Shown here: positions 1 through 5,216 of the stretch, in pieces
Layout of the letters: each line of letters begins with the position of its first letter
Numbering within the stretch: position 1 is the first letter of the stretch
Assembly (NCBI GenBank): GCA_023387135.1
Contig: JAEWIK010000372.1
Coordinates: forward strand, 1-5,768
Reading direction: 5' to 3'
Length of the DNA stretch: 5,768 bases
From: Actinomycetes bacterium
Lineage (GTDB): Bacteria; Actinomycetota; Actinomycetes; Propionibacteriales; Propionibacteriaceae
Notes under the pieces: model-generated
What the model saw: only the letters and a program-made list of their open reading frames with translations
Database searches by the model: none
What the model was told of the DNA's origin: nothing
Made by a program: the position numbers and the translations under genes

Positions 1-503
1 TGCCGCGCGGCAGCGGCATCAAGATCAGGGAACAGGACGGACGCTCGGGCCTGGGTGCCATGCCCGACGACTACGCCGACGCCGTCATCGTCGACGCCTT
101 CACCGGCTCGCAGGTCCCCGGCGAGCTCGCCACGGTCGAGTTCTTCGACGACGTCGCGCGGGTGCTGCGGCGCGCCGGCGTGGTGATCATGAACCTCGGC
201 GACAGGTCCCCCTTCACGTGGGCGAGACGATGCATAGCCGCGCTGACCACGAGTTTCAGGTACGCGGGCGTGAGCGCCGAGGTGCCGGTGTGGAAGGGAC
301 GCCGGTACGGCAACATGGTCGCCGCCGCGTCGGCCCGACAGCTCCCGCTGCCCAGGATCGAACGCGAGCTCGCCAGGACGGCCTTCCCCTACAGGTTGCT
401 GGCCGACAACGAGCTCGTCGACTGGATAGCGTCGGCGCCCGCGTTCACCGACGCGACCGCGCAGTCCTCGCCCGACGCCGTCGTCCGCGGCTGGCTGCGC
501 TGA
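1..503 (+). CDS. Spermidine synthase-like SAM-fold protein, 3' part
   Basis: The reading frame (codons from position 3) is open through the left edge and ends in TGA at 501-503, so 166 C-terminal residues are visible and the true start lies outside the window. The fragment carries the second half of a Rossmann methyltransferase-type domain. An acidic DGRSGL segment (visible residues 12-17) is followed by the hydrophobic strand VIVDAF (28-33), whose Asp is the usual catalytic or substrate-side acid of spermidine synthases, then an FFDDVARVLRRAGVVIMNLGD helix-strand (about 48-68). Actinobacteria commonly encode such proteins, annotated as spermidine synthase-like or 'fused spermidine synthase'. 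Many have an unproven substrate, and the DAFTGSQVP sequence differs from the DSSDP-type loop of genuine polyamine synthases. A SAM-dependent transferase of unknown substrate is therefore equally possible. The ATG at 60 is internal to the domain and is not the likely start. Confidence 0.75.
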   Translation, partial: PRGSGIKIREQDGRSGLGAMPDDYADAVIVDAFTGSQVPGELATVEFFDDVARVLRRAGVVIMNLGDRSPFTWARRCIAALTTSFRYAGVSAEVPVWKGRRYGNMVAAASARQLPLPRIERELARTAFPYRLLADNELVDWIASAPAFTDATAQSSPDAVVRGWLR

Positions 504-555
504 GCGCCGCCACGTCCTGCACCTGGGCTCGTCCGGTCCGGCCGCCCCCACTGGC

Positions 556-561
556 TACTGT
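556..561 (+). promoter_or_regulatory. Candidate -10 box of pyrE (leaderless)
   Basis: TACTGT matches the actinobacterial -10 consensus TANNNT and ends 7 nt before the pyrE ATG. This spacing would place the transcription start at or next to the A of the start codon, giving a leaderless mRNA. No Shine-Dalgarno sequence is present before this ATG, which agrees. No convincing -35 box is visible. The 65-bp gap from 504 to 568 contains no other feature I can support. Confidence 0.55.
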
Positions 562-568
562 GTGCGCC

Positions 569-1111
569 ATGAGCGCGCGTGACCAACTGATCGAGCACAT
601 CAAGAACCTCGCCGTCGTCCACGGCGAGGTGACCCTCGCGTCCGGGAAGAAGGCCGACTACTACGTCGACCTGCGCCGGGTGACCCTCGACGGGAGGGCG
701 GCCCCGCTGGTCGGCGCGGTCATGCGCGACCTCGTGGCGGACTGGGAGTTCGACGCGGCCGGTGGGCTCACCCTCGGCGCCGACCCGGTGGCGGTGGCGA
801 TGCTGCACGACGCCGCGAAGTCCGGCGGGAGGCTCGACGCCTTCGTCGTCCGCAAGGAGGCGAAAGCCCACGGCATGCAGCGGCAGATCGAGGGCACCGA
901 GGTGGCGGGGCGCCGGGTGCTCGTCGTCGAGGACACCTCCACGACCGGAGGGTCGGCGATGACCGCCGTCGATGCCGTGCGAGCCGCCGGCGGGACTGTC
1001 GTCGGGGTGGCTGTGATAGTGGACAGGAACACCGGGGCCAAGGAGCGGATCGAGGCGGAAGGGCTGGAGTACCGCCACGCCGTCGGCCTGGCGGAACTGG
1101 GACTGAGCTGA
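569..1111 (+). CDS. pyrE: Orotate phosphoribosyltransferase
   Basis: This 180-residue cytosolic enzyme transfers the phosphoribosyl group of PRPP to orotate to make OMP, the fifth step of de novo UMP synthesis. It has the type I phosphoribosyltransferase fold. The N-terminal LASGKKADYYVDLRRVTLDG segment (residues 23-42) is the orotate-binding hood region of PyrE proteins. RKEAKAHG (95-102) is the flexible catalytic loop, and VLVVEDTSTTGGS (117-129) is the PRPP-binding signature with the acidic pair E121-D122. The length is normal for actinobacterial PyrE. I chose the ATG at 569 because a TACTGT -10 box lies 7 nt upstream and there is no ribosome binding site. An in-frame GTG at 560 is the only close alternative. 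The frame stays open further upstream into the preceding gene, but that extension is Arg-rich shadow sequence. It lies on the same strand as the upstream gene but probably has its own promoter. Confidence 0.95.
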   Translation: MSARDQLIEHIKNLAVVHGEVTLASGKKADYYVDLRRVTLDGRAAPLVGAVMRDLVADWEFDAAGGLTLGADPVAVAMLHDAAKSGGRLDAFVVRKEAKAHGMQRQIEGTEVAGRRVLVVEDTSTTGGSAMTAVDAVRAAGGTVVGVAVIVDRNTGAKERIEAEGLEYRHAVGLAELGLS

Positions 1112-1158
1112 CGCGGGGAGTCCCATTGCGGACGCCTGCCCCCTCTTCAATCAGCCCC

Positions 1159-1174
1159 CCAGCCGTTAGGCTGG
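1159..1174 (+). promoter_or_regulatory. Small hairpin overlapping the candidate lemA -10 box
   Basis: A perfect 6-bp stem (CCAGCC / GGCTGG) with a GTTA loop lies 47 nt after the pyrE stop. The sequence TAGGCT at 1167-1172 matches the TANNNT -10 consensus and would start transcription near 1179, leaving a lemA leader of about 30 nt. The hairpin has no T-tract, so it is a poor intrinsic terminator. The -10 reading and the hairpin reading compete, and I favour the promoter because lemA has an SD-like sequence and therefore a leader. Confidence 0.35.
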
Positions 1175-1194
1175 CCGTGCTCACCGTCTCGAAC

Positions 1195-1202
1195 GAAAGA
1201 AG
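1195..1202 (+). promoter_or_regulatory. Ribosome binding site of lemA
   Basis: The purine run GAAAGAAG ends 6 nt before the lemA ATG at 1209. It is a modest Shine-Dalgarno match and supports this start, in contrast to the leaderless-looking starts of pyrE, dedA and the TrmH-like gene. Confidence 0.5.
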
Positions 1203-1208
1203 CGCACA

Positions 1209-2159
1209 ATGTGGGGTTTCCTGATCCTGCTGGTCATCATCGTGGGGATCGGCATCTACGCGGTCTCGCTCTACAACGGCTTCGTCCGCTCCCGCAACCT
1301 GATCCAGGAGTCGTGGCGCCAGATCGACGTCGAACTCAACCGCCGCTACGACCTGATCCCGAACCTGGTCGAGACGGTCAGGGGGTACGCCGCGCACGAG
1401 CGCAACACCCTCGAATCGATCACCTCGCTGCGCAGCCAGGCCGCGCAACTCGCCCAGCAGTCGGGCGGCGCCCCCACCCAGCAGCGTGCGCAGGTCGAAG
1501 AACAGCTCTCCGGTGCCGTCCGCAACCTGCTGGTGAGCGTCGAGGCATACCCCGACCTGAAGAGCAACCAGAACTTCCTCGAGCTGCAGCGCGAGCTGTC
1601 CTCCACCGAGGACCGCATCGCCGCCGGACGCCGGTTCTACAACGCCAACGTCCGCAACTACAACACGCAGGTCGAGTCGTTCCCGTCCAACATCCTCGCC
1701 GGGATGTTCAAGTTCGAGAAGGCCACCTACTTCGAGGTCAACGACCAGGCCGTCAGGCAGGCTCCGAGCGTGAGCTTCGGCGAGATCAGCGATCGCGGCG
1801 ACTCGCCGCGTTCCGTCGAGCCCACGAACGCCGAGCTCGAGGCAGGGGCCGCCGCGGCGGGAGGGCTGCCCAACCCGCAGGCCTACCAGCAGGCTGACCC
1901 GATGGCCCCGCCGCCCGGACAGTTCCCGGAGCCCGCTCCCGCGCAGTTCCCGCAGGGACAGTTCCCGCCCGCCCAGTACCCGCCGCTGGAGCAGCAGCCT
2001 CCCGCCCAGTACCCGCCGGCAGCGCCGCCTTCCTACGGTCCCGGTGCCGAGCAGTACCCGCCGTCCTCCGGTTCGGGCTACGGGCAGCCGTCGCAGCAGC
2101 CGACGCCGCCCGAGCAGCCGCCCGCCCCGCCGAGCTACGGTCCTCCGCAGCAGCGCTGA
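1209..2159 (+). CDS. lemA: LemA family membrane protein with Pro/Gln-rich tail
   Basis: The protein has 316 residues. Residues 2-22 form one hydrophobic N-terminal helix, probably an uncleaved membrane anchor. The LemA helical-bundle domain follows to about residue 190, with the family hallmarks RRYDLIPNLVETVRGYAAHE (45-64), NLLVSVEAYPDLKSNQNFLELQRELSSTEDRI (106-137) and RRFYNANVRNYNT (141-153) through SFPSNILAGMFKF (157-169). LemA proteins are widespread; their biochemical role is not established. Most are about 185-200 residues, so this one has an extra C-terminal tail of roughly 120 residues. The tail is low in complexity and rich in Pro, Gln, Ala and Tyr, with repeated QFP/QYPP and PPSYGP units, and is probably disordered. 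Tail orientation is not certain from the sequence; family topology usually puts the N terminus outside. The gene is probably monocistronic, with its own promoter and a strong terminator hairpin 15 nt after the stop. Confidence 0.93.
   Translation: MWGFLILLVIIVGIGIYAVSLYNGFVRSRNLIQESWRQIDVELNRRYDLIPNLVETVRGYAAHERNTLESITSLRSQAAQLAQQSGGAPTQQRAQVEEQLSGAVRNLLVSVEAYPDLKSNQNFLELQRELSSTEDRIAAGRRFYNANVRNYNTQVESFPSNILAGMFKFEKATYFEVNDQAVRQAPSVSFGEISDRGDSPRSVEPTNAELEAGAAAAGGLPNPQAYQQADPMAPPPGQFPEPAPAQFPQGQFPPAQYPPLEQQPPAQYPPAAPPSYGPGAEQYPPSSGSGYGQPSQQPTPPEQPPAPPSYGPPQQR
1918..2150 (+). repeat. Degenerate Pro/Gln/Tyr repeats in the lemA tail
   Basis: This segment encodes tandemly related short units: QFPEPAPA, QFPQG, QFPPA, QYPPLEQQPPA, QYPPAAPPSYGPGAE, QYPPSSGS and finally PPSYGPPQQ. 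At DNA level an 18-base block (CCCGCCCAGTACCCGCCG) occurs exactly at 1968-1985 and again at 2001-2018, 33 bp apart and in the same frame. The unit length varies, which suggests expansion by slippage followed by drift. Confidence 0.7.
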
Positions 2160-2174
2160 GCGACAGTTCTTGCG

Positions 2175-2204
2175 CGAACGGCCCGCCGAGAGGCGGGCCG
2201 TTCG
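2175..2204. terminator. Bidirectional terminator between lemA and the sirtuin gene
   Basis: A perfect 13-bp stem pairs 2175-2187 (CGAACGGCCCGCC) with 2192-2204 around a GAGA loop, a GNRA-type tetraloop on the plus strand. It lies in the 50-bp gap between the stop codons of two convergent genes (lemA ends at 2159, the sirtuin gene at 2210), which is the expected place for a shared terminator. Neither side has a real T-tract, which is common for actinobacterial hairpin terminators. Confidence 0.8.
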
Positions 2205-2209
2205 GCGTC

Positions 2210-3103
2210 CTAGAGGTGGTCGGCGAGGTAGCCGAGGGCGTCGGACGTCCCCGAGTTGAGCCGGAGCGTGGCGTACTTGTCGCCGCGGGTGAGGCCGCGG
2301 TTGATGATGACCACCGGCTTGCCGTCGTGGGCGGCGTGCCTGACGAAGCGCAGCCCCGACATCACCGCCAGCGAACTGCCAGCGACCACGAGGGCGTCCG
2401 CCTCGTCCACCAGCGAGAAGGCTGCCGCCACCCGCTCGCGTGGCACCGACTCCCCGAAGTAGGTGATGTCGGGTTTGAGGATCCCGCCGCACACCTCGCA
2501 GTCGGCGACGACGAAGTCCTGGGTCTGTTCGATGACGGCATCGGCGTCCGGGGCGATCTCGATGTCCGCGACCTCCTCCACCCGCTCCAGGAAGCCGGGG
2601 TTGAGCGCGAGCAGGCGCTCGTCCAGGTGGGCCCGGGTGATCCTGTGGCCGCAGGTCAGGCAGTACACCTCGTTGTAGTTCCCGTGCAGGTCGACAACCC
2701 GTTTCGAGCCTGCCTGCTCGTGCAGCAGGTCGACGTTCTGGGTGATGACGCCGACGACGATGCCGCGGGTCTCCAGGCCGGCCAGCGCGTAGTGGCCGAG
2801 GTTCGGCTGCCTGGCGTCGACGTGGTGCCAGCCGTAGTGGTTGCGCGCCCAGTAGTGGCGCCGGAAGTCGGGCTCGGAGACGAACTGCTGGTAGGTCATC
2901 GGATTGCGGGGCGGCGAATCGGGCCCGCGATAGTCGGGGATGCCGGAGTCGGTGGAGATGCCGGCGCCGGTGAGGGCGGTCCACCGCAGGCCCCGCAACA
3001 GCCGCGCCGCCTGCTGGAGTTCCGCAGGGCCGGCGGGCGGACGGACGTCGGGTCCGGAGGGCATCCAGCGGGACGGGCTGACCCGCGGCTTCGGGTCGGG
3101 CAT
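2210..3103 (-). CDS. Class II (SIRT4-like) sirtuin, NAD-dependent protein deacylase
   Basis: The 297-residue protein is a complete sirtuin, an enzyme family that removes acyl groups from lysines or transfers ADP-ribose while consuming NAD. Visible motifs are the NAD-binding GAGISTDSGIPDYRG (46-60), TQNVDLLHEQAGS (121-133), the catalytic His in DLHGN (H140), a zinc site formed by C148-x2-C151 and C202-x2-C205, KPDITYFGES (210-219), and the second NAD motif VVAGSSLAVMSG (239-250). The GIPDYRG form, the approximately 50-residue spacing between the two Cys pairs and the NRGLTRGDKYATLRLNSG end are typical of the class II group that includes human SIRT4. Substrates in bacteria are largely unknown; deacylation, lipoamide removal or ADP-ribosylation are possible. 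The ATG overlaps the dedA stop as TGATG, which favours this start and suggests translational coupling. An internal Met at residue 14 is the alternative. Confidence 0.93.
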   Translation of the reverse strand: MPDPKPRVSPSRWMPSGPDVRPPAGPAELQQAARLLRGLRWTALTGAGISTDSGIPDYRGPDSPPRNPMTYQQFVSEPDFRRHYWARNHYGWHHVDARQPNLGHYALAGLETRGIVVGVITQNVDLLHEQAGSKRVVDLHGNYNEVYCLTCGHRITRAHLDERLLALNPGFLERVEEVADIEIAPDADAVIEQTQDFVVADCEVCGGILKPDITYFGESVPRERVAAAFSLVDEADALVVAGSSLAVMSGLRFVRHAAHDGKPVVIINRGLTRGDKYATLRLNSGTSDALGYLADHL

Positions 3104-3813
3104 CACGCCACGGGCGTCTCGTCGGTAGCTGCCGCCGCGCGGCGACGGGCGAGCACGTACTCGACGACCATCGGGACGACGGAGACCAGGACGATCGCCA
3201 CCAGCACGGCGTCGATGTTGTGCTTGATGAAGTCGATCCTCCCGAGGAAGAAACCGAGCAGCGTGACGCCGACGGCCCACACCACGGCGCCGATGCCGGT
3301 CCAGGTGATGAAGTGCCTGAAGCTCATGCCCGCGGCGCCCGCCACCATCGTGATGAAGGTGCGGACGAACGGGACGAAGCGGCCCAGCACGAGGGCCTTC
3401 GAGCCGTAGCGTTCGAAGAAGGCATGGGTCTGGGCGAGGTGCTTGAGCGAGAAGATCCTTCCGATGAAGCCCTGGCGCGGCTTGAAGAGCCACGGTGAGA
3501 GGCTCTTGCCCACCCAGTAGCCCGCGACATTGCCGAGGATGGCGGCGACCACCAGCACGAGCATGGAGAGTGCCAGCACGGCAGGCTTGTCGAGGTCGCC
3601 GAAGCGGATGATCGGGGCGTCGTTGGCGATGAACATGCCGACGGCGAACAGCAGCGAGTCACCCGGGAGGACGGGGAAGATCGCGCACTCGATGAAGATG
3701 ATGAGGGCGGCTCCCCAGAGCGCCCAGTTGCCGAGGGACGTCAGCAGGAACTCGGGATCGAGCCAGTCGGGCAGCAGCAGCGGGAGCAGGGCGGGCTCGA
3801 GCAGGAAGTTCAC
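3103..3813 (-). CDS. DedA/SNARE-associated family membrane protein
   Basis: The 236-residue polytopic membrane protein belongs to the DedA (SNARE-associated, PF09335-type) family. Some members act as lipid flippases or scramblases, for example for undecaprenyl phosphate, or influence membrane potential and drug resistance. Visible signatures are FIECAIFPVLPGDSLLF (40-56), with the conserved Glu and PGD, and GRFVPFVRTFITMVAGAAGM (144-163), with the conserved R145, P148 and R151. Hydrophobic segments lie at about 30-48, 54-63 (re-entrant-like), 78-101, 149-162, 170-191 and 201-221. The tail is a basic RRR stretch followed by Ala. The start is a GTG; the absence of an SD and a TACCCT box 8 nt upstream favour leaderless translation from it. 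It is the first gene of a two-gene operon with the sirtuin. The substrate of this member cannot be read from the sequence. Confidence 0.93.
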   Translation of the reverse strand: MNFLLEPALLPLLLPDWLDPEFLLTSLGNWALWGAALIIFIECAIFPVLPGDSLLFAVGMFIANDAPIIRFGDLDKPAVLALSMLVLVVAAILGNVAGYWVGKSLSPWLFKPRQGFIGRIFSLKHLAQTHAFFERYGSKALVLGRFVPFVRTFITMVAGAAGMSFRHFITWTGIGAVVWAVGVTLLGFFLGRIDFIKHNIDAVLVAIVLVSVVPMVVEYVLARRRAAAATDETPVA

Positions 3814-3821
3814 AGTGACTC

Positions 3822-3827
3822 AGGGTA
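3822..3827 (-). promoter_or_regulatory. Candidate -10 box of the dedA-sirtuin operon
   Basis: On the minus strand this reads TACCCT, a TANNNT match that ends 8 nt before the GTG start of dedA. This would give a leaderless or nearly leaderless transcript. Its two first bases are shared with the -10 box of the divergent gene. The region where a -35 box would lie falls inside the TrmH-like coding sequence and has no TTGAC-like match. Confidence 0.5.
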
Positions 3828-3831
3828 CCTT
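3826..3831 (+). promoter_or_regulatory. Candidate -10 box of the TrmH-like gene
   Basis: TACCTT fits TANNNT and ends 7 nt before the ATG at 3839, again consistent with leaderless transcription. It overlaps the opposing -10 box at 3826-3827 inside the palindromic core GGTACC (3824-3829). No SD precedes the ATG. Confidence 0.5.
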
Positions 3832-3838
3832 GGCGCCC

Positions 3839-4516
3839 ATGGAGCCACTCGACGAGGAAGCGCTGGTAGCTCCCAGCAGCCCCGGCGTCGGCCCGCACCC
3901 CTTGCCCTGGCCCGACGACCCGCGGCTGGATCCCGACTTGCTGGCCGACGGCGACCGCCGCAACGTCGTGGACGGCTACCGCTACTTCTCCCTGGACGCG
4001 ATAGTCGCCGACCTCGACCTGCGGCGGCACGACCTGCACGTCGCGATCCAGAACTGGGAGCACGACTTCAACATCGGGTCGATAGTGCGGACGGCGAACG
4101 CGTTCAACGTCGCCGGCGTCCACATCGTCGGACGGCGGCGCTGGAACCGGCGCGGCGCGATGGTCACCGACCGCTACCTCCACGTCACCCACCACGAGTC
4201 GGTGGCCGGTCTCGCAGAGTGGGCGGCGTCGGCAGGGGTCTCGCTCATCGGCGTCGACAACCTTCCGGGATCGGTCAGGCTGGAGGGCTTCCGGCTGCCA
4301 CGGCGCACGTGCCTGGTCTTCGGCTCTGAGGGTCCCGGCCTGACGGCGGAGATGGTCGAGGCCTGCGAGGCGCTGGTGTCGATCACCCAGTACGGTTCCA
4401 CGCGCTCGCTGAACGCGGGCGCGGCGGCGGCGATCGCCATGTACCACTGGGCGCTGCAATGGGCAGACGGTGCCGCGGGTCGGCCTGGCCCTCCTCCTGC
4501 TGCCGACGCGACCTGA
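3839..4516 (+). CDS. SpoU/TrmH-family RNA 2'-O-methyltransferase
   Basis: The 225-residue protein has the SPOUT (deep trefoil knot) fold that transfers a methyl group from SAM to a ribose 2'-OH in tRNA or rRNA. All three SpoU motifs are present. Motif 1 is NIGSIVRTANAF (78-89) with the probable catalytic R84, motif 2 is LVFGSEGPGLT (159-169), and motif 3 is SITQYGSTRSLNAGAAAAIAMY (181-202). Motif 3 has NAG where many family members have NVS. As I recall, a mycobacterial relative near pyrE has the same form. The first 60 or so residues, acidic and Pro-rich, precede the catalytic domain and contain no obvious L30e-like substrate domain. The RNA target cannot be assigned; TrmH Gm18 or TrmL-like activity are both conceivable. 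I chose the ATG at 3839 because a -10 box stands just upstream. The frame is open further upstream, but that part is antisense to dedA. Confidence 0.9.
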   Translation: MEPLDEEALVAPSSPGVGPHPLPWPDDPRLDPDLLADGDRRNVVDGYRYFSLDAIVADLDLRRHDLHVAIQNWEHDFNIGSIVRTANAFNVAGVHIVGRRRWNRRGAMVTDRYLHVTHHESVAGLAEWAASAGVSLIGVDNLPGSVRLEGFRLPRRTCLVFGSEGPGLTAEMVEACEALVSITQYGSTRSLNAGAAAAIAMYHWALQWADGAAGRPGPPPAADAT

Positions 4517-4520
4517 GGGT

Positions 4521-4535
4521 GGGGCCGGCCGCCCC
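4521..4535 (+). other. Short GC hairpin between the TrmH-like gene and the next gene
   Basis: GGGGC (4521-4525) pairs with GCCCC (4531-4535) around a 5-nt loop, 4 nt after the TrmH-like stop. It is only 5 bp long and has no T-tract, so it may attenuate or do nothing. Confidence 0.25.
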
Positions 4536-4538
4536 GGC

Positions 4539-4544
4539 TAGCAT
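4539..4544 (+). promoter_or_regulatory. Candidate -10 box of the downstream membrane protein gene
   Basis: TAGCAT matches TANNNT and ends 6 nt before the GTG at 4551. No SD is present. This suggests a leaderless start, independent of or in addition to read-through from the TrmH-like gene. Confidence 0.45.
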
Positions 4545-4550
4545 GGCGGC

Positions 4551-5072
4551 GTGAACGGCGACGAGTTCGGCATCTACTACCGGGCGGAGCTCGCCCAGGC
4601 GAGGGTCGCCGCGGCACGCCGGGGGATCGCCTGGCGGCTGGGCTCGACGGTGTTCCTCATCCTCCTCGAGCTGGTGCTCTGGTACTCCTTCCCCGAGGTG
4701 CTCGCCCAGTCGGGGCCGTGGCTCGTCGGCTCGACGGCCGTCGTCGGTGTCGCCTACCTCGCCTACGAGGGCTTCAGGTTCTTCCAGGCGCGGTCCGAAG
4801 CGGCCAGGGTGCCGCCCTCGCTCGCCATCGGGCTCAACCGGGACGGCATGCTCATCGGCGAGCGGTGGTACCCGTGGGGCCAGATCGGTTCGCTCGTCGT
4901 CCGTCCGGGACGGTTGGGGTCGTCGTCACGGCTCGTCGCCACCGGGCGGGACGCCAGCACCGAGCAGGTGCTGATCGACTACACCGACGTGCTGCCCGCC
5001 TCGCTCGACTCGGCGGTGGTGGCGCTCTCCGGCGGCAGGGCCCGCGTCGACCTGTCCCGCCTGGACGCCTGA
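4551..5072 (+). CDS. Conserved-looking two-helix membrane protein of unknown function
   Basis: I do not recognise this 173-residue protein with certainty. An amphipathic, charged N terminus (1-29; several Arg) leads into two hydrophobic segments at about 30-47 and 56-72, joined by a short loop (SFPEVLAQSGP). A charged linker (FRFFQARSEAARV) follows, then a domain from about 90 to the end with alternating short hydrophobic strands: IGLNRDGMLIGERWYPWGQIGSLVVRPG, then SRLVATG, then EQVLIDYTDVL. Two N-terminal helices followed by a small beta domain containing a W-x-x-I 'switch' strand is reminiscent of YcxB-like or bacterial PH-like membrane proteins. That resemblance is inference only. The GTG start at 4551 is supported by the TAGCAT box 6 nt upstream. 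The gene follows the TrmH-like gene by 34 nt, so co-transcription is possible. Codon use looks like that of its neighbours, so it is likely a real native gene. Confidence 0.8.
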   Translation: MNGDEFGIYYRAELAQARVAAARRGIAWRLGSTVFLILLELVLWYSFPEVLAQSGPWLVGSTAVVGVAYLAYEGFRFFQARSEAARVPPSLAIGLNRDGMLIGERWYPWGQIGSLVVRPGRLGSSSRLVATGRDASTEQVLIDYTDVLPASLDSAVVALSGGRARVDLSRLDA

Positions 5073-5127
5073 GCCCGTCACGCGCGGCGGTTGCCGCCCA
5101 GCCCGCGTCGACGGGGTGCGAATTCCC

Positions 5128-5156
5128 GGTCCGGGTTAGCACCTGCGCCCCGGACC
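5128..5156 (+). repeat. Inverted repeat upstream of fba
   Basis: GGTCCGGG (5128-5135) is exactly complementary to CCCGGACC (5149-5156) across a 13-nt loop. It may be a weak terminator for the preceding gene, an operator or part of the fba leader RNA. The sequence alone does not decide. Confidence 0.4.
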
Positions 5157-5171
5157 TGAGAGACTGAGAGG
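5156..5171 (+). repeat. Tandem 8-base repeat in the fba upstream region
   Basis: CTGAGAGA (5156-5163) is directly followed by CTGAGAGG (5164-5171), identical at 7 of 8 positions. It directly abuts the inverted repeat at 5128-5156. It could be a protein-binding direct repeat or simple slippage. Confidence 0.4.
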
Positions 5172-5183
5172 CGTTCCGCAAAG

Positions 5184-5202
5184 CTCGCGGGAGGCCCGCG
5201 GG
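5184..5202 (+). promoter_or_regulatory. Leader hairpin just before the fba ribosome binding site
   Basis: CGCGGG (5186-5191) pairs with CCCGCG (5195-5200) around an AGG loop, extendable by a T-G wobble and a C-G pair to 5184-5202. It ends 6 nt before the SD-like AAGAGAGG at 5209-5216, and its top contains a second purine-rich GGGAGG. It may shape the 5' end of the fba mRNA. No known riboswitch class is recognisable. No convincing -10 box for fba was found in the 152-bp gap. Confidence 0.35.
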
Positions 5203-5208
5203 TGATTC

Positions 5209-5216
5209 AAGAGAGG
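5209..5216 (+). promoter_or_regulatory. Ribosome binding site of fba
   Basis: AAGAGAGG ends 8 nt before the ATG at 5225, a good Shine-Dalgarno sequence. It shows that fba is translated from a leadered mRNA, unlike several neighbours. Confidence 0.65.

Noticed and set aside
218..568. N-terminal extension of the pyrE frame back to 218
   Set aside because: The extension is antisense-like, Arg-rich and overlaps the upstream spermidine-synthase-like gene. The PyrE family starts near the ATG at 569.
768..2984. A 738-codon open frame on the minus strand across pyrE, lemA and the sirtuin gene
   Set aside because: It is Arg/Gly/Pro-rich, has no recognisable domain and overlaps three well-supported genes. 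It is a typical GC-rich shadow frame.
3530..3838. Upstream extension of the TrmH-like frame
   Set aside because: It runs opposite to the conserved DedA coding sequence and adds a Ser-rich segment without family support.
3659..4459. 266-codon minus-strand frame opposite the TrmH-like gene
   Set aside because: It has an Arg/Val/Asp-rich shadow composition and is antisense to an intact SpoU domain.
5086..5098. GGCGG-TTG-CCGCC hairpin after the 4551 gene
   Set aside because: It is only 5 bp with no T-tract, and such pairings are expected by chance in sequence this GC-rich.
5136..5142. TTAGCAC upstream of fba, identical to one half of the CIRCE heat-shock operator
   Set aside because: The second half (GAGTGCTAA after 9 nt) is absent, so an HrcA site is not supported.
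5156..5171. CTGAGA motifs resembling the conserved segment of a TPP riboswitch
   Set aside because: The other conserved TPP elements (such as the ACCTGATCTGG-like block) are missing, and an aldolase gene is not a usual target.
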